A stretch of DNA of 64,000 bases from Candidula unifasciata (taxonomy: Eukaryota > Mollusca > Gastropoda > Stylommatophora > Geomitridae). The stretch is from positions 1 to 64,000 of the forward strand of contig CAJHNH020006968.1 in assembly GCA_905116865.2 (NCBI GenBank), written 5' to 3'. How positions within the stretch are numbered: the first letter of the stretch is position 1; each line of letters opens with the position of its first letter. The notes under the pieces are model-generated. The model saw nothing but the letters and a program-made list of their open reading frames with translations, made no database searches and was not told where the DNA came from. The translations under genes were made by a program, and so were the position numbers. Below, piece by piece: positions 33,385 to 44,038 of the stretch.

Positions 33385-33640
33385 TACTTAATCAAACATG
33401 GTGATACCACAATGAAGAGATCGCCAAGTTTCTGAGTGGCTCTAGTGTTTCTATGAAGGTCGTGTCGTATTAGTGCTGATGACGATAAATGTACTGGGCG
33501 GCGGCCTACCACGATAAACATTAAGAACACTGAGCCTGTTGGAAACATGATTGGTGCCCACGGAAGACTTAATGTCAAGGAAATAGCCACTGAATTTGGA
33601 ATCTCAGTTGGAAGTTGTCACAGTATTGTACCGACCTGGC
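33385..33640 (+). pseudogene. mariner-like transposase N-terminal fragment
   Basis: Plus-strand reading gives HNEEIAKFLSGSSVSMKV, stops, then DDKCTGRRPTTINIKN, VGNMIGAHGRLNVKEIATEF and GISVGSCHSI. A G-R-R/P-T segment followed by .....D.R.T..EIA..LGIS.G+CH.I is the paired helix-turn-helix region of mariner-family transposases and their domesticated relatives. Two in-frame stops and no catalytic domain. Intron 2, sense orientation. Confidence 0.6.
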
Positions 33641-33946
33641 ACCGGCTGATTTTGTTTTTGCTTTTGTTCGCTTTGTCCCAAATCCTAAGTCGATAATAAA
33701 CCGTTTAATTTTTAATTTCCTCTTCAGTTTGCTACAACTTTGAGTATGGTGTTGAATCACTGGGACACTATTCCCTGGATAATAAATGCACAATATGCAG
33801 TCTTGCAGGTCGTGTTCTGTAGTTTATATCTAGAGCCCACATTGACACCGCTGTTAACTACTAACACGAAGACTGCACATGCTTGTTAACTTTGCTATGA
33901 CCCTTCCTGTTATAAATTAATGTGTTAATTTTTAATGTCTTTGCAG

Positions 33947-34135
33947 GCAGTGAAGATGAGGAGAAGAATCAAGTATCATTGGAGTTTTACGTTAAAAAGT
34001 AGCACCACAGCCTAGTGAAGAAAACAAAACTCCGCAGTCCGCTGGGTCTTGTAAAAAGATCGATTACAACAAAGCGGGAAAAAAGCGGACTTCCTGTATA
34101 ATTTGATTTTGAGAATAAATAGAGCATCACTTTTA
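33947..34135 (+). CDS. secreted protein precursor, terminal exon 3 (short isoform)
   Basis: The acceptor is TTTTTAATGTCTTTGCAG|GCAGTG. With the G from exon 2 it reads Gly186 then SEDEEKNQVSLEFYVKK and TAG at 34000-34002, so coding is 33947-34002 and the rest is 3' UTR. The isoform has 203 residues. AATAAA at 34114-34119 is followed by a GT-rich stretch (ATGGTGTTTGTA), a well-formed polyadenylation region, so the exon is terminal. The acidic start and C-terminal KK are the only visible features. Intron 2 to this exon is about 3.3 kb. Confidence 0.75.
34114..34119 (+). terminator. polyadenylation signal AATAAA
   Basis: Canonical hexamer 112 bases after the stop of exon 3, with a GT-rich downstream element at about 34136-34146. 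Confidence 0.7.
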
Positions 34136-34267
34136 TGGTGTTTGTAATTATCGTATTTCTTCTTCGCGATGTTTGATACTGAATGATGTATATTTTCGTG
34201 TTCTTTTTCCATCCGTTTTGCAAGACACATTTTTGAGGATTATACTTTTACGCTGTACTTAATGTAT

Positions 34268-34876
<609 letters not shown>

Positions 34877-35374
34877 TTTTATCTCCTATATTATCCCGGG
34901 GTGTGTTCCTGTGGAAGAGACCCACTACCATCTTTATCGGGCATATAGTAAAAGACAACGAATTATGGCTTTGCTGTAATGGGGCGAAAGGAACAGATAT
35001 CGCAGCCCTTCTATAAATTGCAACCTAACATCCGCTTCTGCTAACACGCAGAAGATGTGGAACTTTCTGCATGCGAGGGGAAGTAACTGAACAAAATGTT
35101 AAGGCTTTTCGGGTCAATCATTAGTTGCAAGATGATTCTGTTTATAGTCAAAGACCTAAAAGAGTTACATACGAGCAAGATTCAGTAGCATCATCATCAT
35201 TCCTATAAATAAACAGAGGGGGGAACCATTTGAGGCCGTTAAATCATCATCATCACGTGCCATGTCGATAAAGGTCAATGATGGTCACGATTCACCACCC
35301 TACACGATCATCATAATCACGAATGATGTCAGCTCTCTAGTCCCACCCCATCTATGTAGTCAATGAAGCAATCA
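34877..35374. other. no gene recognised
   Basis: Mixed sequence with TCATCA runs near 35190 and 35247. No motif recognised. Confidence 0.5.
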
Positions 35375-35530
35375 ATCAGGCGTCGTCTCCACATTGAAGG
35401 TTAGTTGAAATCGGTATACAACCAGCTCTGTCCTTCGCCGTGGAGGTACACAGTCTTAGACTTGTGTACGTCCATCGCTTGGTGTTATCTTCCCAGTTGT
35501 ATCGCTGGCCGTGTCCTTGCTTGGTTCAAC
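35375..35530 (-). pseudogene. LINE ORF2 3' scrap
   Basis: Minus-strand reading GHGQRYNWEDNTKRWT then a STAKDRA-like segment and the GGCGTCGTCTCCACATTGAA 3' end parallels the end of the LINE at 37110-37250 (RGRQRYKWEDNIKRWT). Third copy of this 3' end. Confidence 0.65.
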
Positions 35531-35880
35531 CCGTCCTTTTTTGTGTCCGTTCGGTGGTCCAGTGGTTGCAAGCTTTGCTGTTGTTTTTGGGTATTTGTAT
35601 ACGCTGTATCTGGTTTTAGCAGCTTAATTTTGCGATCACACGGCCGTTTCAGGGCCCCACATTTGTGTTCTTTGCTTTTGTTTTTGTGCAAAAAAATGCG
35701 TTGTGTGCCCATACATGGATAATCTGTGCATAGTCATAAATATTGAGTGGTGATTGCAAGGTATTTTGTAACAAATGACAGAGGGGGAAAAATTGTGCAT
35801 AGAGGGTAGAGGTATTGTAACACAGAGGGGGAAAAACTAGAGGGCGTGAAACGCTGCCAAGGACATAAAGTGAGGTCGAA
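35531..35880. other. no gene recognised
   Basis: No motif. Two similar purine-rich blocks (ACAGAGGGGGAAAAA) occur at about 35778 and 35821. Confidence 0.5.
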
Positions 35881-36830
35881 GGACTGAGAGAGACGGATAG
35901 CTTGCTAGGTAAGGGAAGAAGGAAATCATGTCTGGGTGACCCTGCCATGGTCTTCTGGATGGATTTCTCTAGTCTGTTCCTCTCGCGTTAGTATGCCACC
36001 CCTCCTTTGGTTCTGCTGATAAACTACTTCACCAATTTTTGTACAAGTGTGCTGCAGTTCACGTGGAGGCAGGCCGAGATCGACATTGGTTGTTTGGTTT
36101 TTTCAAAGTGGGTTTTTAGGTCAGCTCTGTGAACTTTGAATCTGTCACAGGTGAGCAGGTAGTGGTCCACTTTGTTCAGCTCCAAACATTCTGTGCACAT
36201 GGGGCTGCTGGATTTGTCTTTCCAGTAGCCCAGTCTAAGTCTCCATAGGTGGTTGACTGTGTGGATCTTTGTTGGTTCCCTAGCTTGTGCCTTGGTGCTG
36301 GGTTTTTTAAGTAGCCTGAAGGCATGTCTGCCTTTTTGCTGGTCGACCACCTATGGATCCATTCTGTGTTGGTTTTTCTAGCAATCAGGGCCTTACACTC
36401 GTGCCTGCCTAGTCCGCAGTCGAAAAAGACCGGGCTCACGAGCCCTTTTTTTAGCTGCCTGGTCTGCCCGTTCATTGCCGGGGATACCTTTGTGGGCCGG
36501 TATCCAGCATAAGGTGGTGGGGCAGCCCATGTGGCTAAGTCTGGTTGTAGCCGCCAGGATCTTTTCTATAATGTCTGGCCGGCTGCTTTTGCCGATTGAT
36601 TTGAGCGCCATTACAGCCGCCAGCGAGTCGGTGAAGATGCACATCTTAGCAGGTGGGTCGGCGATCGTCACCTCCAGGGCCTTCAGGATAGCTATCAGTT
36701 CCGCGGTGTAAACCGCTGTGTTATCTGGCAGCCGAAGGCTTATTACTGTATTGCGGTCCGCGATGACGACCCCTGACCCGGCGTTCAACGTGTGATCAGC
36801 CAACGAGTTTTTATATCTGTGCCTTCCGTT
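35880..36830 (-). pseudogene. LINE RNase H domain and C terminus
   Basis: Minus-strand frame from 36803 contains an RNase H fold: LNAGSGVVIADRNT, AVYTAELIAILKALE (with the catalytic Glu), CIFTDSLAAVMAL (catalytic Asp) and CWIPAHKGIPGNERADQAAK (His and last Asp). All four acidic/His positions are present. A frameshift at about 36440 moves the reading to GLVSPVFFDCGLGRHECKAL, and a second near 36300 to RLLKKPSTK and RLRLGYWKD, then MCTECLELNKVDHYLLTC, a C-x2-C-x8-H-x4-C motif common after RNase H in I-like and related LINEs. RT and endonuclease are missing. Confidence 0.9.
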
Positions 36831-36869
36831 TGCTCTAATGTTATCAATATTAACAAAATAAGCAATATT

Positions 36870-37105
36870 ACTGTAAGTAAAGGACCATTTTACACGCTTT
36901 TATGCGAATTGGGCATATAGTACAAGATCTATATTTCATAGATCACTCGGCATTCGATAGGTGATGTGGACAACATCACGCCGGCCGCCTTTACTACCAA
37001 GGATTTTACGTAGTTTCCATTTAAGGCTGAGTGGACCTAGAAGTCAAGGTTTTTTTTTTTTTTTTTTTAATCTGGCACTTTCGGATTTGAACCGCTACAC
37101 CACAA
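36870..37105 (-). repeat. SINE-A copy (reverse) with internal poly-T
   Basis: Contains AAGTAAAGGACCATTTTACA, GGGCATATAGTACAAGATC, CTATATTTCATAGATCACTC, ACATCACGCCGGCCGCCTTT, CCATTTAAGGCTGAGTGGAC and a run of 18 T at 37050. The head is cut at TTTGAACCGCTACACCAC. Confidence 0.8.
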
Positions 37106-37109
37106 GATT

Positions 37110-38124
37110 CAACACAATGAAGGTTGGCTGCAATGGATCTCCAACAAGCCCCGTCTCTTGCCCTTGATGTACACTCACTCATACTGCTGTTCGTCCATCT
37201 CTTGATGTTATCTTCCCACTTGTAACGCTGTCTGCCTCTTGCTCGCATACCTTAAACCTTTCCCTCTAGGATGATCTTTACAATACTGTTGTGTCTTTTA
37301 ATGTGACCAAAATATTTCACTTGTCTCTTTTTTATTTCACCTAGCAACTCTCTTTTCATTCCCAATTTCCTTAGTACCTCTGTATTTGATAGATTTTGTT
37401 TCCATGAAATACGACCTAATCTTCTGTATATCCACATCTCCAAAGAATTGATACGATTTTCCAGTTGTTTGTTCATTGTCCATGTCTCTGTGCCATACAG
37501 TAAGGTGAAGAATACATAACACTTGACAATTCTCATTTTTAATATATTGCTTATTTCTCTTGATGTCAGTAACTTTTGAATGTTATTGAAAATGCTTTTG
37601 GCCATCCCTATTCTTTTCTTGACTTCTTTTTCACTTCTGCCGTCACATGTTATTACTTGTCCAAGATATATGAAATTTTTAACTTGTTCCAATTTCACCC
37701 CGTTTACTGTGATATTCATTGTTAGCTGATTATTTTCTTTGCTAAATATCATGGTTTTTGTCTTTTTCAAATTAATATCTAATCCAAATTCTGCACTCCT
37801 TCTGTTTACTTGCTCCACTAGGACTTGCAACTCCTACTCACTCTCTGCTAGCAACGCTGTGTCGTCAGCATATCTCAGATTGTTTATTATTCTACCATTG
37901 ATGTGCAGTCCTGGTAATTCTTCAATTTCTTTACAAATGGTTTCTGTACATAAGTTGAAAAGGCTAGGCGACAGCACACATCCTTGTCTTACTCCTCTCT
38001 TGATCTCTATCTGGGGTGAGCAGATGTTGTCATATCTTACTGTTGCTTCTTGCTCCCAGTATAAGTTTCTTATAAGTCTGATATCCTTTCCATTTAGTCC
38101 TATGTTTTGAAGAGCTGCAATTAC
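37110..38124 (-). pseudogene. LINE reverse transcriptase fragment, copy 2
   Basis: Same family as 805-1612, very similar over the shared part, and extending further to the 3' end. From 38124 downward it shows NLYWEQEATVRY, RGVRQGCVLSPSLFN, NNLRYADDTALLAESE, a TAG stop where copy 1 has Gln, then EFGLDINLKKTKTMIFSKEN, IYLGQVITCDGRSEKEVKKR, TLLYGTETWTMNKQLENRIN, VKYFGHIKRHNS and, after a stop, RARGRQRYKWEDNIKRWTNS. The YADD is intact. The element is truncated at its 5' side at 38124, where a plus-strand LINE starts. Confidence 0.9.
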
Positions 38125-38224
38125 CCAAGATTACAATGTTTTTTTTTATACCACGTCAGTCGGGCTTTCGGGATTCTCCGCAGATTCGGGATTTTGTGTT
38201 CTAAATGCAGACTGTGGATGCGTT

Positions 38225-38676
38225 TCTTTCACGCAACTTTCAACATTTTGAGCGCATGCATCTTCCCTTTGGCAATATACAGATGTGAGTTGTGCACCAT
38301 CTCGCAGCCCTTAAGTAAGAAATGTGGGATCTTGAGCTGAAAGGTTTTAGAAAGATTCTCAGAATAACATGGACAAAGAAGAACAGAAATACCGACATCT
38401 TAAAATATCAAGGTAGATTGGCTCATAAACAGCATCTTGTCCCAAAATCTGAAATATTTTACCTATATCAAGCACAATGGAGGATTGAAGAAAAAAACAG
38501 CAGAAGACATAGTACCAGGAAGAAGAGGCAGGGGCCAACCAGCACGAAGGTGGGCACAGGATAAAAGTTACTCTATGGATTTAAAAGTACAGGCAGCAGG
38601 AGAGCTAGCGAGAGATCGAGTTTCTTTCAGGCAGACAATAATTAGAGCGACGTTGTGCATAGGACCTGCAACATGA
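38225..38676 (+). pseudogene. LINE ORF2 C-terminal fragment
   Basis: Plus-strand frames give FFHATFNILSACIFPLAIYR-like residues, ELKGFRKILRITWTKKNRNT, DILKYQG, then IVPGRRGRGQPARRWAQDKS, AAGELARDRVSFRQTIIRAT and stop at 38674. The FRKILRI(T/S)WTKK..NTDI and GRRGRGQP.RRWAQD blocks also occur in the fragments at 54235-54720 and 17440-17540. Confidence 0.8.
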
Positions 38677-40094
38677 TGATGACTGCTTTTATAGTTCATC
38701 CAGTGTAACCACTGCGCTGTATGTGCCTATCTAGACTCCCGCTAAATTGTGCCTTTGTCTCAGTGACACTATTTCCAGGGGCTTCAGAACTTGGGCACTC
38801 GTGTAGATTGCCTCCCACCTCTCCTTTTTAAATTGGGAAGCTAGGTATTATTATTACGCACTTAACAAAGTTTAAGCATTTTGAGGCCCATAAGAATTTT
38901 TGAATGGAAGTTCATTTCTTTTCCATCCAACACTCTCTCTCACCTTCCCCCCTCCCCAACCCCATGTTTTCATTGTGTAGATTCTCCTACCCTTTACCTC
39001 ATTTGTTATAAGATACCATTAGGGCTTGTCATCATCTGCAAGCGCTTTGTCGACTGGCGTGGGCGATCATACCACTCCACAGTATGCGATCTTCACTGGC
39101 ATGTTTCAGGCTCTGTGTTGACACCCCTCTATGACATGACAAAGGGCTGTCGAGAATCTTCTCGCATTGTCTTCCTTTGACTCTTTTTCCACAGATCTTT
39201 CCAGTGGTCACAAGATCCTCAAGATTATAGTGCGGTAACTGTATTTAACCTTGTCTGGAAATCCGCTCCAAGACTTATCAGTGACTTATCACATGTCAGT
39301 AGAGCAGATAATGACATAACCTAGGTATGGCCTGTCAGTTTCAGTCAGTGATAATGTGACAGTGTTCCAGACCAAATACTGCGCCTACATGTTCTTGTGG
39401 ATGTCACAGACCTTTGCCATACCGCCGTGGTCGTTTGACTGCTACTGATCAGGTAGGGTGATCGCTTTTTGTCGCTCAGTTGTGAGGTGTGTCAGTGTCT
39501 GATTTGTTGATTAATTGATTGTATAAAAGCTTTCCGGTTAATTAAATAATTTCATAGTTTGATTTGATGGTTTAAAAATAATTGGCTTGGGATAATAATG
39601 TTGTAGTACCCCCACACCCATTTTTTTTTTTTTTTTTTTTTTGTTGCTTTCCACATCCATATGAGGTTAAACTAGGCCCTAAACCTTTGGCAACGTGTAG
39701 ATTGCCAGAGCAAGTGGGTGGTGCCCTGCTCTGTGATACTCATGCTAACAACATAGGACACTCCAAATGTACCTTTTCAACCTCATGGATGCTCGGTCCC
39801 CATAGCTGCGTTGGCCACACTGACAAGAGCAGTTTTGGGGCTTTAATATAACCTCCCCCAAAAAACACTGTGTCCTATACTGAGGAGGGTAAAATGTAAG
39901 TACTTTATATTTATTTTTCGTATTACCCCTCTTCAGACCTATGTATCTATTGCTACAAAACTTAATTGTGTAGAATAGAACGAGTTAAAACAATAACAGC
40001 TTGGGATTTAAACAGTTAAATCATTCATTTTTTTTTTTTTTAACACGTAACAACAACGGGAAATGTTTGAAGTAAAACGGATTATTTCATGTAA
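38677..40094. other. no gene recognised; poly-T at 39620
   Basis: About 1.4 kb with no convincing coding region or repeat. A poly-T of about 22 bases is at 39620-39641 and another at 40030. Confidence 0.55.
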
Positions 40095-40345
40095 AAAGTA
40101 CCTCTTTCCACGTTTTCAGACGTATTAGGCAGATAGAGATCGACCCATATTTTATAGACCTGTTGGCACTCGAGGGGTGATGAAGTCAACGTCCAACCGG
40201 CCGCCTTTACGTCCCAGGAATATACCTGGTACCCACGCGCTGCTGGGTCATTTTTGAAAAAAAAGGCCGGCTTTCTTTCAGAACCCGAATTCTTCCGATC
40301 CGCAGCCGAGCGTCTAGCCGTTATACCACGGGAGCGCCCTTACTA
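40095..40345 (-). repeat. SINE-A copy (reverse)
   Basis: Contains GTACCTCTTTCCACGTTTTC, ATTAGGCAGATAGAGATCGA, CCATATTTTATAGACCTGTT, CCGGCCGCCTTTACGTCCCA, TATACCTGGTACCCACGC, AAAAGGCCGGCTTTCTTTCA and the head GCGTCTAGCCGTTATACCAC. Confidence 0.85.
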
Positions 40346-40352
40346 CAAGTTA

Positions 40353-40525
40353 GTTAGTCTTTCCTCTTGGGCCTAGGGCGGCGCATAGGGCAGAGGTCAT
40401 AGCTCTCCATGTCTGGTGGTTTACTGCTATCTGCTTTAGGTCTTAAATGTTGTTTCTTATTTGTTAGAGCCATGGTTCAGCCTTCCCTGATGATGGTTCT
40501 ACGTAGTACCTCTTTATCTTCCTTG
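40353..40525 (-). pseudogene. LINE 3' scrap
   Basis: Aligns with 27776-27945, the C terminus of the minus-strand LINE there: AGTCTTTCCTCTTG, GGCGCATAGGGCAGAGGTC, CTCTCCATG, CCTTCCCTGATGATGGTTCT, ACGTAGTACC. Confidence 0.75.
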
Positions 40526-41117
40526 TTTTATTTTCCCCCCAAAAAAAAAATTTTTTTAAAGAAATTTTTAACTATATTACTTGACGTTGAACCTTCTTTG
40601 CGCCCCCCCCCCCCCCGCCCCCCTGCGCCTCCTGCTTTAAACGAAATCTAACCCCCAAAAAAAGCCAACAGTTTTCTAGTCATAGACAAGAAAGAAATCT
40701 CTGAGACACCGGTGACGACGACCTTAAGCGCCCCGTCCAGTTTTTCACCCCCTGATGGAATCGTAGGTGCATAGCAAACATTGATCGCTCAAGAAGAAGA
40801 ACCATGCACGCTAAACTCCGCACTGTAAATAATGGCATTCCAGCATAACTACTGAAGCGTTAAAGGCATTCAACTTGCCTGAATAGATATAACCTTCATA
40901 CTTTTAGATATCCACTTTTCTTTGTCCGCACACACTTTTTTACACGTGCTTCTTTATTTGTGTGTATTTTTTTTAAGAGAGATAATAAATATAAAGACGG
41001 CCTTAAGAAGTATGTATAAAAGTAAATAAAGCTTGCCCTTTGATAAGGTCATGTCTTATTTGTCGTTGCACAAAACTGCTAGGAGCCGACAGCGTTCAAT
41101 CCCTGACCAAGCAGTAT
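40526..41117. other. no gene; poly-C at 40602-40622
   Basis: A/T runs and a C-rich tract, no motif recognised. Confidence 0.55.
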
Positions 41118-41395
41118 AGTTCTGGGGCCTCCATGTAGCGGATAGACGCTCTCCTGTGGATCAGAAAGTCGTGAGTTCGAGTCCTGAGGAAGTCAGACTT
41201 TCTTTTTTTTTTTTCAGAAATAACTTTGGCTCCCAGGTAAACCCATCCTTAAAAAATTTACAGTCCTGGGAAGTTAAGGCGGCCAGCTTGATGACATCAC
41301 TCATCAAGTGTCCATTAGTCTATATAATATAAATCTAGCCCTATTTGAACAATACACCTGGAGGCGTGGAAAAGGGTCCTTCACTATGGTATAGT
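41118..41395 (+). repeat. SINE-A copy, sense, with intact B box
   Basis: Plus orientation: TAGCGGATAGACGCTCTC (A-box region), GAGTTCGAGTCC (perfect GWTCRANNC B box), a poly-T, CTCCCAGGTAAACCCATCC, GTCCTGGGAAGTTAAGGCGG, GACATCACTCATCAAGTG, TAGTCTATATAATATAAATC, TAGCCCTATTTG, AGGCGTGGAAAAGGGTCCTT. This copy best shows that SINE-A is tRNA-derived. Confidence 0.85.
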
Positions 41396-41499
41396 TCTAG
41401 GATCGTTGCAACCTCATCAAAAAATAAGCAGCTGGCAATTATTTCAGTTTTTCTGTGAATTATCTGGCAAGAAAATGTGACTAGAAAGCGAATTTTCAA

Positions 41500-42147
41500 A
41501 ACCATTGTTATGTCAAAGCGTAATATGTGCAACGGTCTAAGACCACTTGTTTTATCATGGCGTGATATATGTGAAGTAATCAGACCACTTGTTATACCGC
41601 GGCGTGATATATGTGAAGTAATCAGACCACTTGTTATACCGCGGCGTGATATATGTGAAGTAATCAGACCACTTGTTATACCGCGGCGTGATATATGTGA
41701 AGTAATCAGACCACTTGTTATACCGCGGCGTGATATATGTGAAGTAATCAGACCACTTGTTATACCGCGGCGTGATATATGTGAAGTAATCAGACCACTT
41801 GTTATACCGCGGCGTGATATATGTGAAGTAATCAGACCACTTGTTATACCGCGGCGTGATATATGTGACGTTATAAGACCACCTGTTATATCGTGGCGTT
41901 ATACATGTGACGTTATAAGACCACTTGTTATATCGTGGCGTGATATGTGTGACGTTATAAGACCACTTGTTATATCATGGCGTGATATATGAGACGTTAA
42001 AAGATCACTTGTTTTGTCATGGCGTGATATATGTGACGTTAAAAGACCACTTGTTATATCGTGGCGTGATATATGTGACGTTATAAAACCACTTGTTATA
42101 TCGTGGCGTGATATATGTGACGTTATAAGACCACTTGTTATTTCGTG
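41500..42147. repeat. 42-bp satellite I, left part
   Basis: Units of 42 bp (CAGACCAC at 41581, 41623 and on). From about 41575 to 41870 seven units are essentially identical (GTGATATATGTGAAGTAATC, AGACCACTTG, TTATACCGCGGC). Later units drift to GACGTTATAAGACC and TATATCGTGG. One frame is open (DICEVIRPLVIPRR) because 42 is a multiple of three. Confidence 0.97.
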
Positions 42148-42352
42148 GCGTCTTCTTCTTCTTCTTCGATCCTTTTGTCGGAAAACTTATATCAGGAGGC
42201 CAGTAGCCTTTATGAAAGCTATCGTGCAATCCATATCCTCTTGTGTACCATACAGTTTTGTCTTCATTGTGGTTGGAACAGGCCAGATTGCGTCTCTGTT
42301 GTCAGCATACAGTTGACAGTGTTGGAGCACATGCTCAGCATTTTCGGGTGCC
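42148..42352 (-). pseudogene. LINE 3' end inserted in satellite I
   Basis: The satellite is interrupted by TTC units (42150-42166) and about 185 bases that read on the minus strand ENAEHVLQHCQLYADNRDAI, WPVPTTMKTKLYG and DCTIAFIKATGL. E.(A/T)EH(V/L)LQ.C..Y...R is the CHC-like end of LINEs with RNase H. TTC here is a minus-strand GAA tail. The satellite resumes at 42353 (GTGATATATGTGAT). Confidence 0.75.
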
Positions 42353-42925
42353 AACGTGATATATGTGATATTATAAGACCACTTATTATATCGTGGCGTA
42401 ATATATGTGATATTATAACACCACTTGTTATATCGGGCTGGATTTATATGAAGGTCTAAGACCACTTGTTATATCGGGGCGTGATAGATGTTATTTTATA
42501 GGACCACTTATTATGTCGTAGCGTGACATGTATCCTGTTATAAGACCACTTGTTATGTCGTAGCGTGATATGTTTAACAGTTTAGGACGCCGTGTTATGT
42601 CTTGACATGACATATGTGAAGGTTTCAAAACTCCGTGTTATGTCGTGACGGGATATATGTGAAGGTCTAGGACCAAGTGTTATGTCGCGACGTGACACAT
42701 GCGAAGGTCTAAGACCAAGTGTTATGTCTTGACGTGACATATGTGAAGGTCTAAGACCACGTGTTATGTCGTGAGGTGACATGTGTGAAGTGATAAGACC
42801 ACTTGTTATATCGTGACTTGATATACGTGACATTATAAGACCATATATTATGACGTGACATGATGTGAAGGTATAAGACTACTTGTGATGTCGTGACGTG
42901 ATATATGTGTAGGTCGAAGACTTTA
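42353..42925. repeat. 42-bp satellite I, right part
   Basis: About 13 further, more diverged units (GTGATATATGTGATATTATA, AGACCACTTGTTATGTCG and variants with AGGTCTAAGACC). Divergence grows toward the right edge, in contrast with the near-identical units on the left. Confidence 0.9.
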
Positions 42926-43324
42926 CTTCCGAAGGGCAGTATCTGCTTTGGGAATGCCGTTGCTTTACCACAGCACAGGAATCAGCAGATTAAAAAAGTG
43001 GATAGCTTTTACAGAGGAAACAGCACAAAGTGAATATTTTTTTTACAGCAAAACAGGATACAGTATTAATAAAGTGAATTTGGCTTTACAGTTACCCAGA
43101 AAATGTCACAAATGAAGTGAATTTTACTTTACAACTACATAGGACTGTACACAGACGACCGGATTTGCTTTTTAGCTGCATATAAATCAGCGCAAATATA
43201 TTGTATTTTACTTACAGCTCACTGTAAACAGTGCAGTTGAAGTGTTTGTTACTTTACAGCTAAACAGGGAAAACGGACTCATAAAGTAAATTGTGCTTTA
43301 TAGTTACTTTGAGGTCTAAGGTTG
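42926..43324. other. no gene recognised
   Basis: Degenerate repeats of a TTTACAGCTA-type phrase occur about every 50-60 bases (43008, 43086, 43130, 43172, 43212, 43255), suggesting an old tandem array. No coding motif. Confidence 0.5.
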
Positions 43325-43612
43325 AAAAACGGATAAACTACATGGCACACGGGTGAAAGCCATAAGTGCTCCGTCTTCTTTTAACTCAAGTCTGAATTCA
43401 AAGAAGCTCAGCGCAATGCACAGGCTCTGTTGCATCGGCGAGGATCCTGAAATAGTAGATTGTTAACTCTAAATTTTGCCTAGGCAGCGCCGTTAGACTA
43501 CTCTTTTTAATTTCCAACTGCCGAAGGATTTCTTACGCGCGTAATACTGCACACGGGTGTCTGATCTCACTACCCAGAGACCATGGGGGGGGGGGGGGGA
43601 ATTTACTGTTAT
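43325..43612 (-). repeat. SINE-C copy, truncated at a poly-G
   Basis: Contains AAACGGATAAACTACATGGC, ACACGGGTGAAAGCCATAAG, GGATCCTGAAATAGTAG, AATTTTGCCTAGGCAGCGCC, CACACGGGTGTCTGATCTCA and CTACCCAGAGACCATGG, then a run of G. Confidence 0.8.
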
Positions 43613-43764
43613 GAGAAGAAATGGACTCGAGCGAGAACTTTATAGCAACTGACAAGGTTGATGGTAAGAGAGCAAGAGGAAGGTAGTGAGAGAGAAAAAT
43701 TATCGATAACCTGGCCAAATGGAAGAAACGAGATAAAAACATTGAACTGATCCGTGATACTGTT

Positions 43765-44038
43765 GATTGTGTAAGTAAAGTAAAGGACCCTTTTCCACGT
43801 CTTCGTGAGCATTTGGGTATATAGGGCTAGACCTATATTTTATAGACCAAATGGTACTTGGTGGGTGATGTGGTCAGCATCACGCAGACCGCCTTTACTT
43901 CCCATGACTATACCTGGTTCCCACTCAAGAATGAAGGATTTGCACACACAAAAAGTCCGGCTGCTGTCAGGTCACGAACCCAGGACCTTCCGATCCGCAT
44001 GTGAGCGTCTAGCCGGTAGACCACAGCGGCTCCCTCTG
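43765..44038 (-). repeat. SINE-A copy (reverse), full length
   Basis: Best full copy. It starts GTAAGTAAAGTAAAGGACCC (tail) and runs through TTTTCCACGTCTTCGTGAGC, GGGTATATAGGGCTAGACC, CTATATTTTATAGACC, GGTGGGTGATGTGGTCAGC and GTCCGGCTGCTGTCAGG to the head at 43975-44038. On the minus strand the head reads TGGTCTACCGG (fits the A box TRGYNNANNNG) and GGTTCGTGACC (B box with one mismatch). Confidence 0.9.

Noticed and set aside
36393..36803. Host RNase H gene
   Set aside because: The domain is followed, across frameshifts, by a LINE-type CHC motif and lies among LINE fragments, so it is a retrotransposon remnant.
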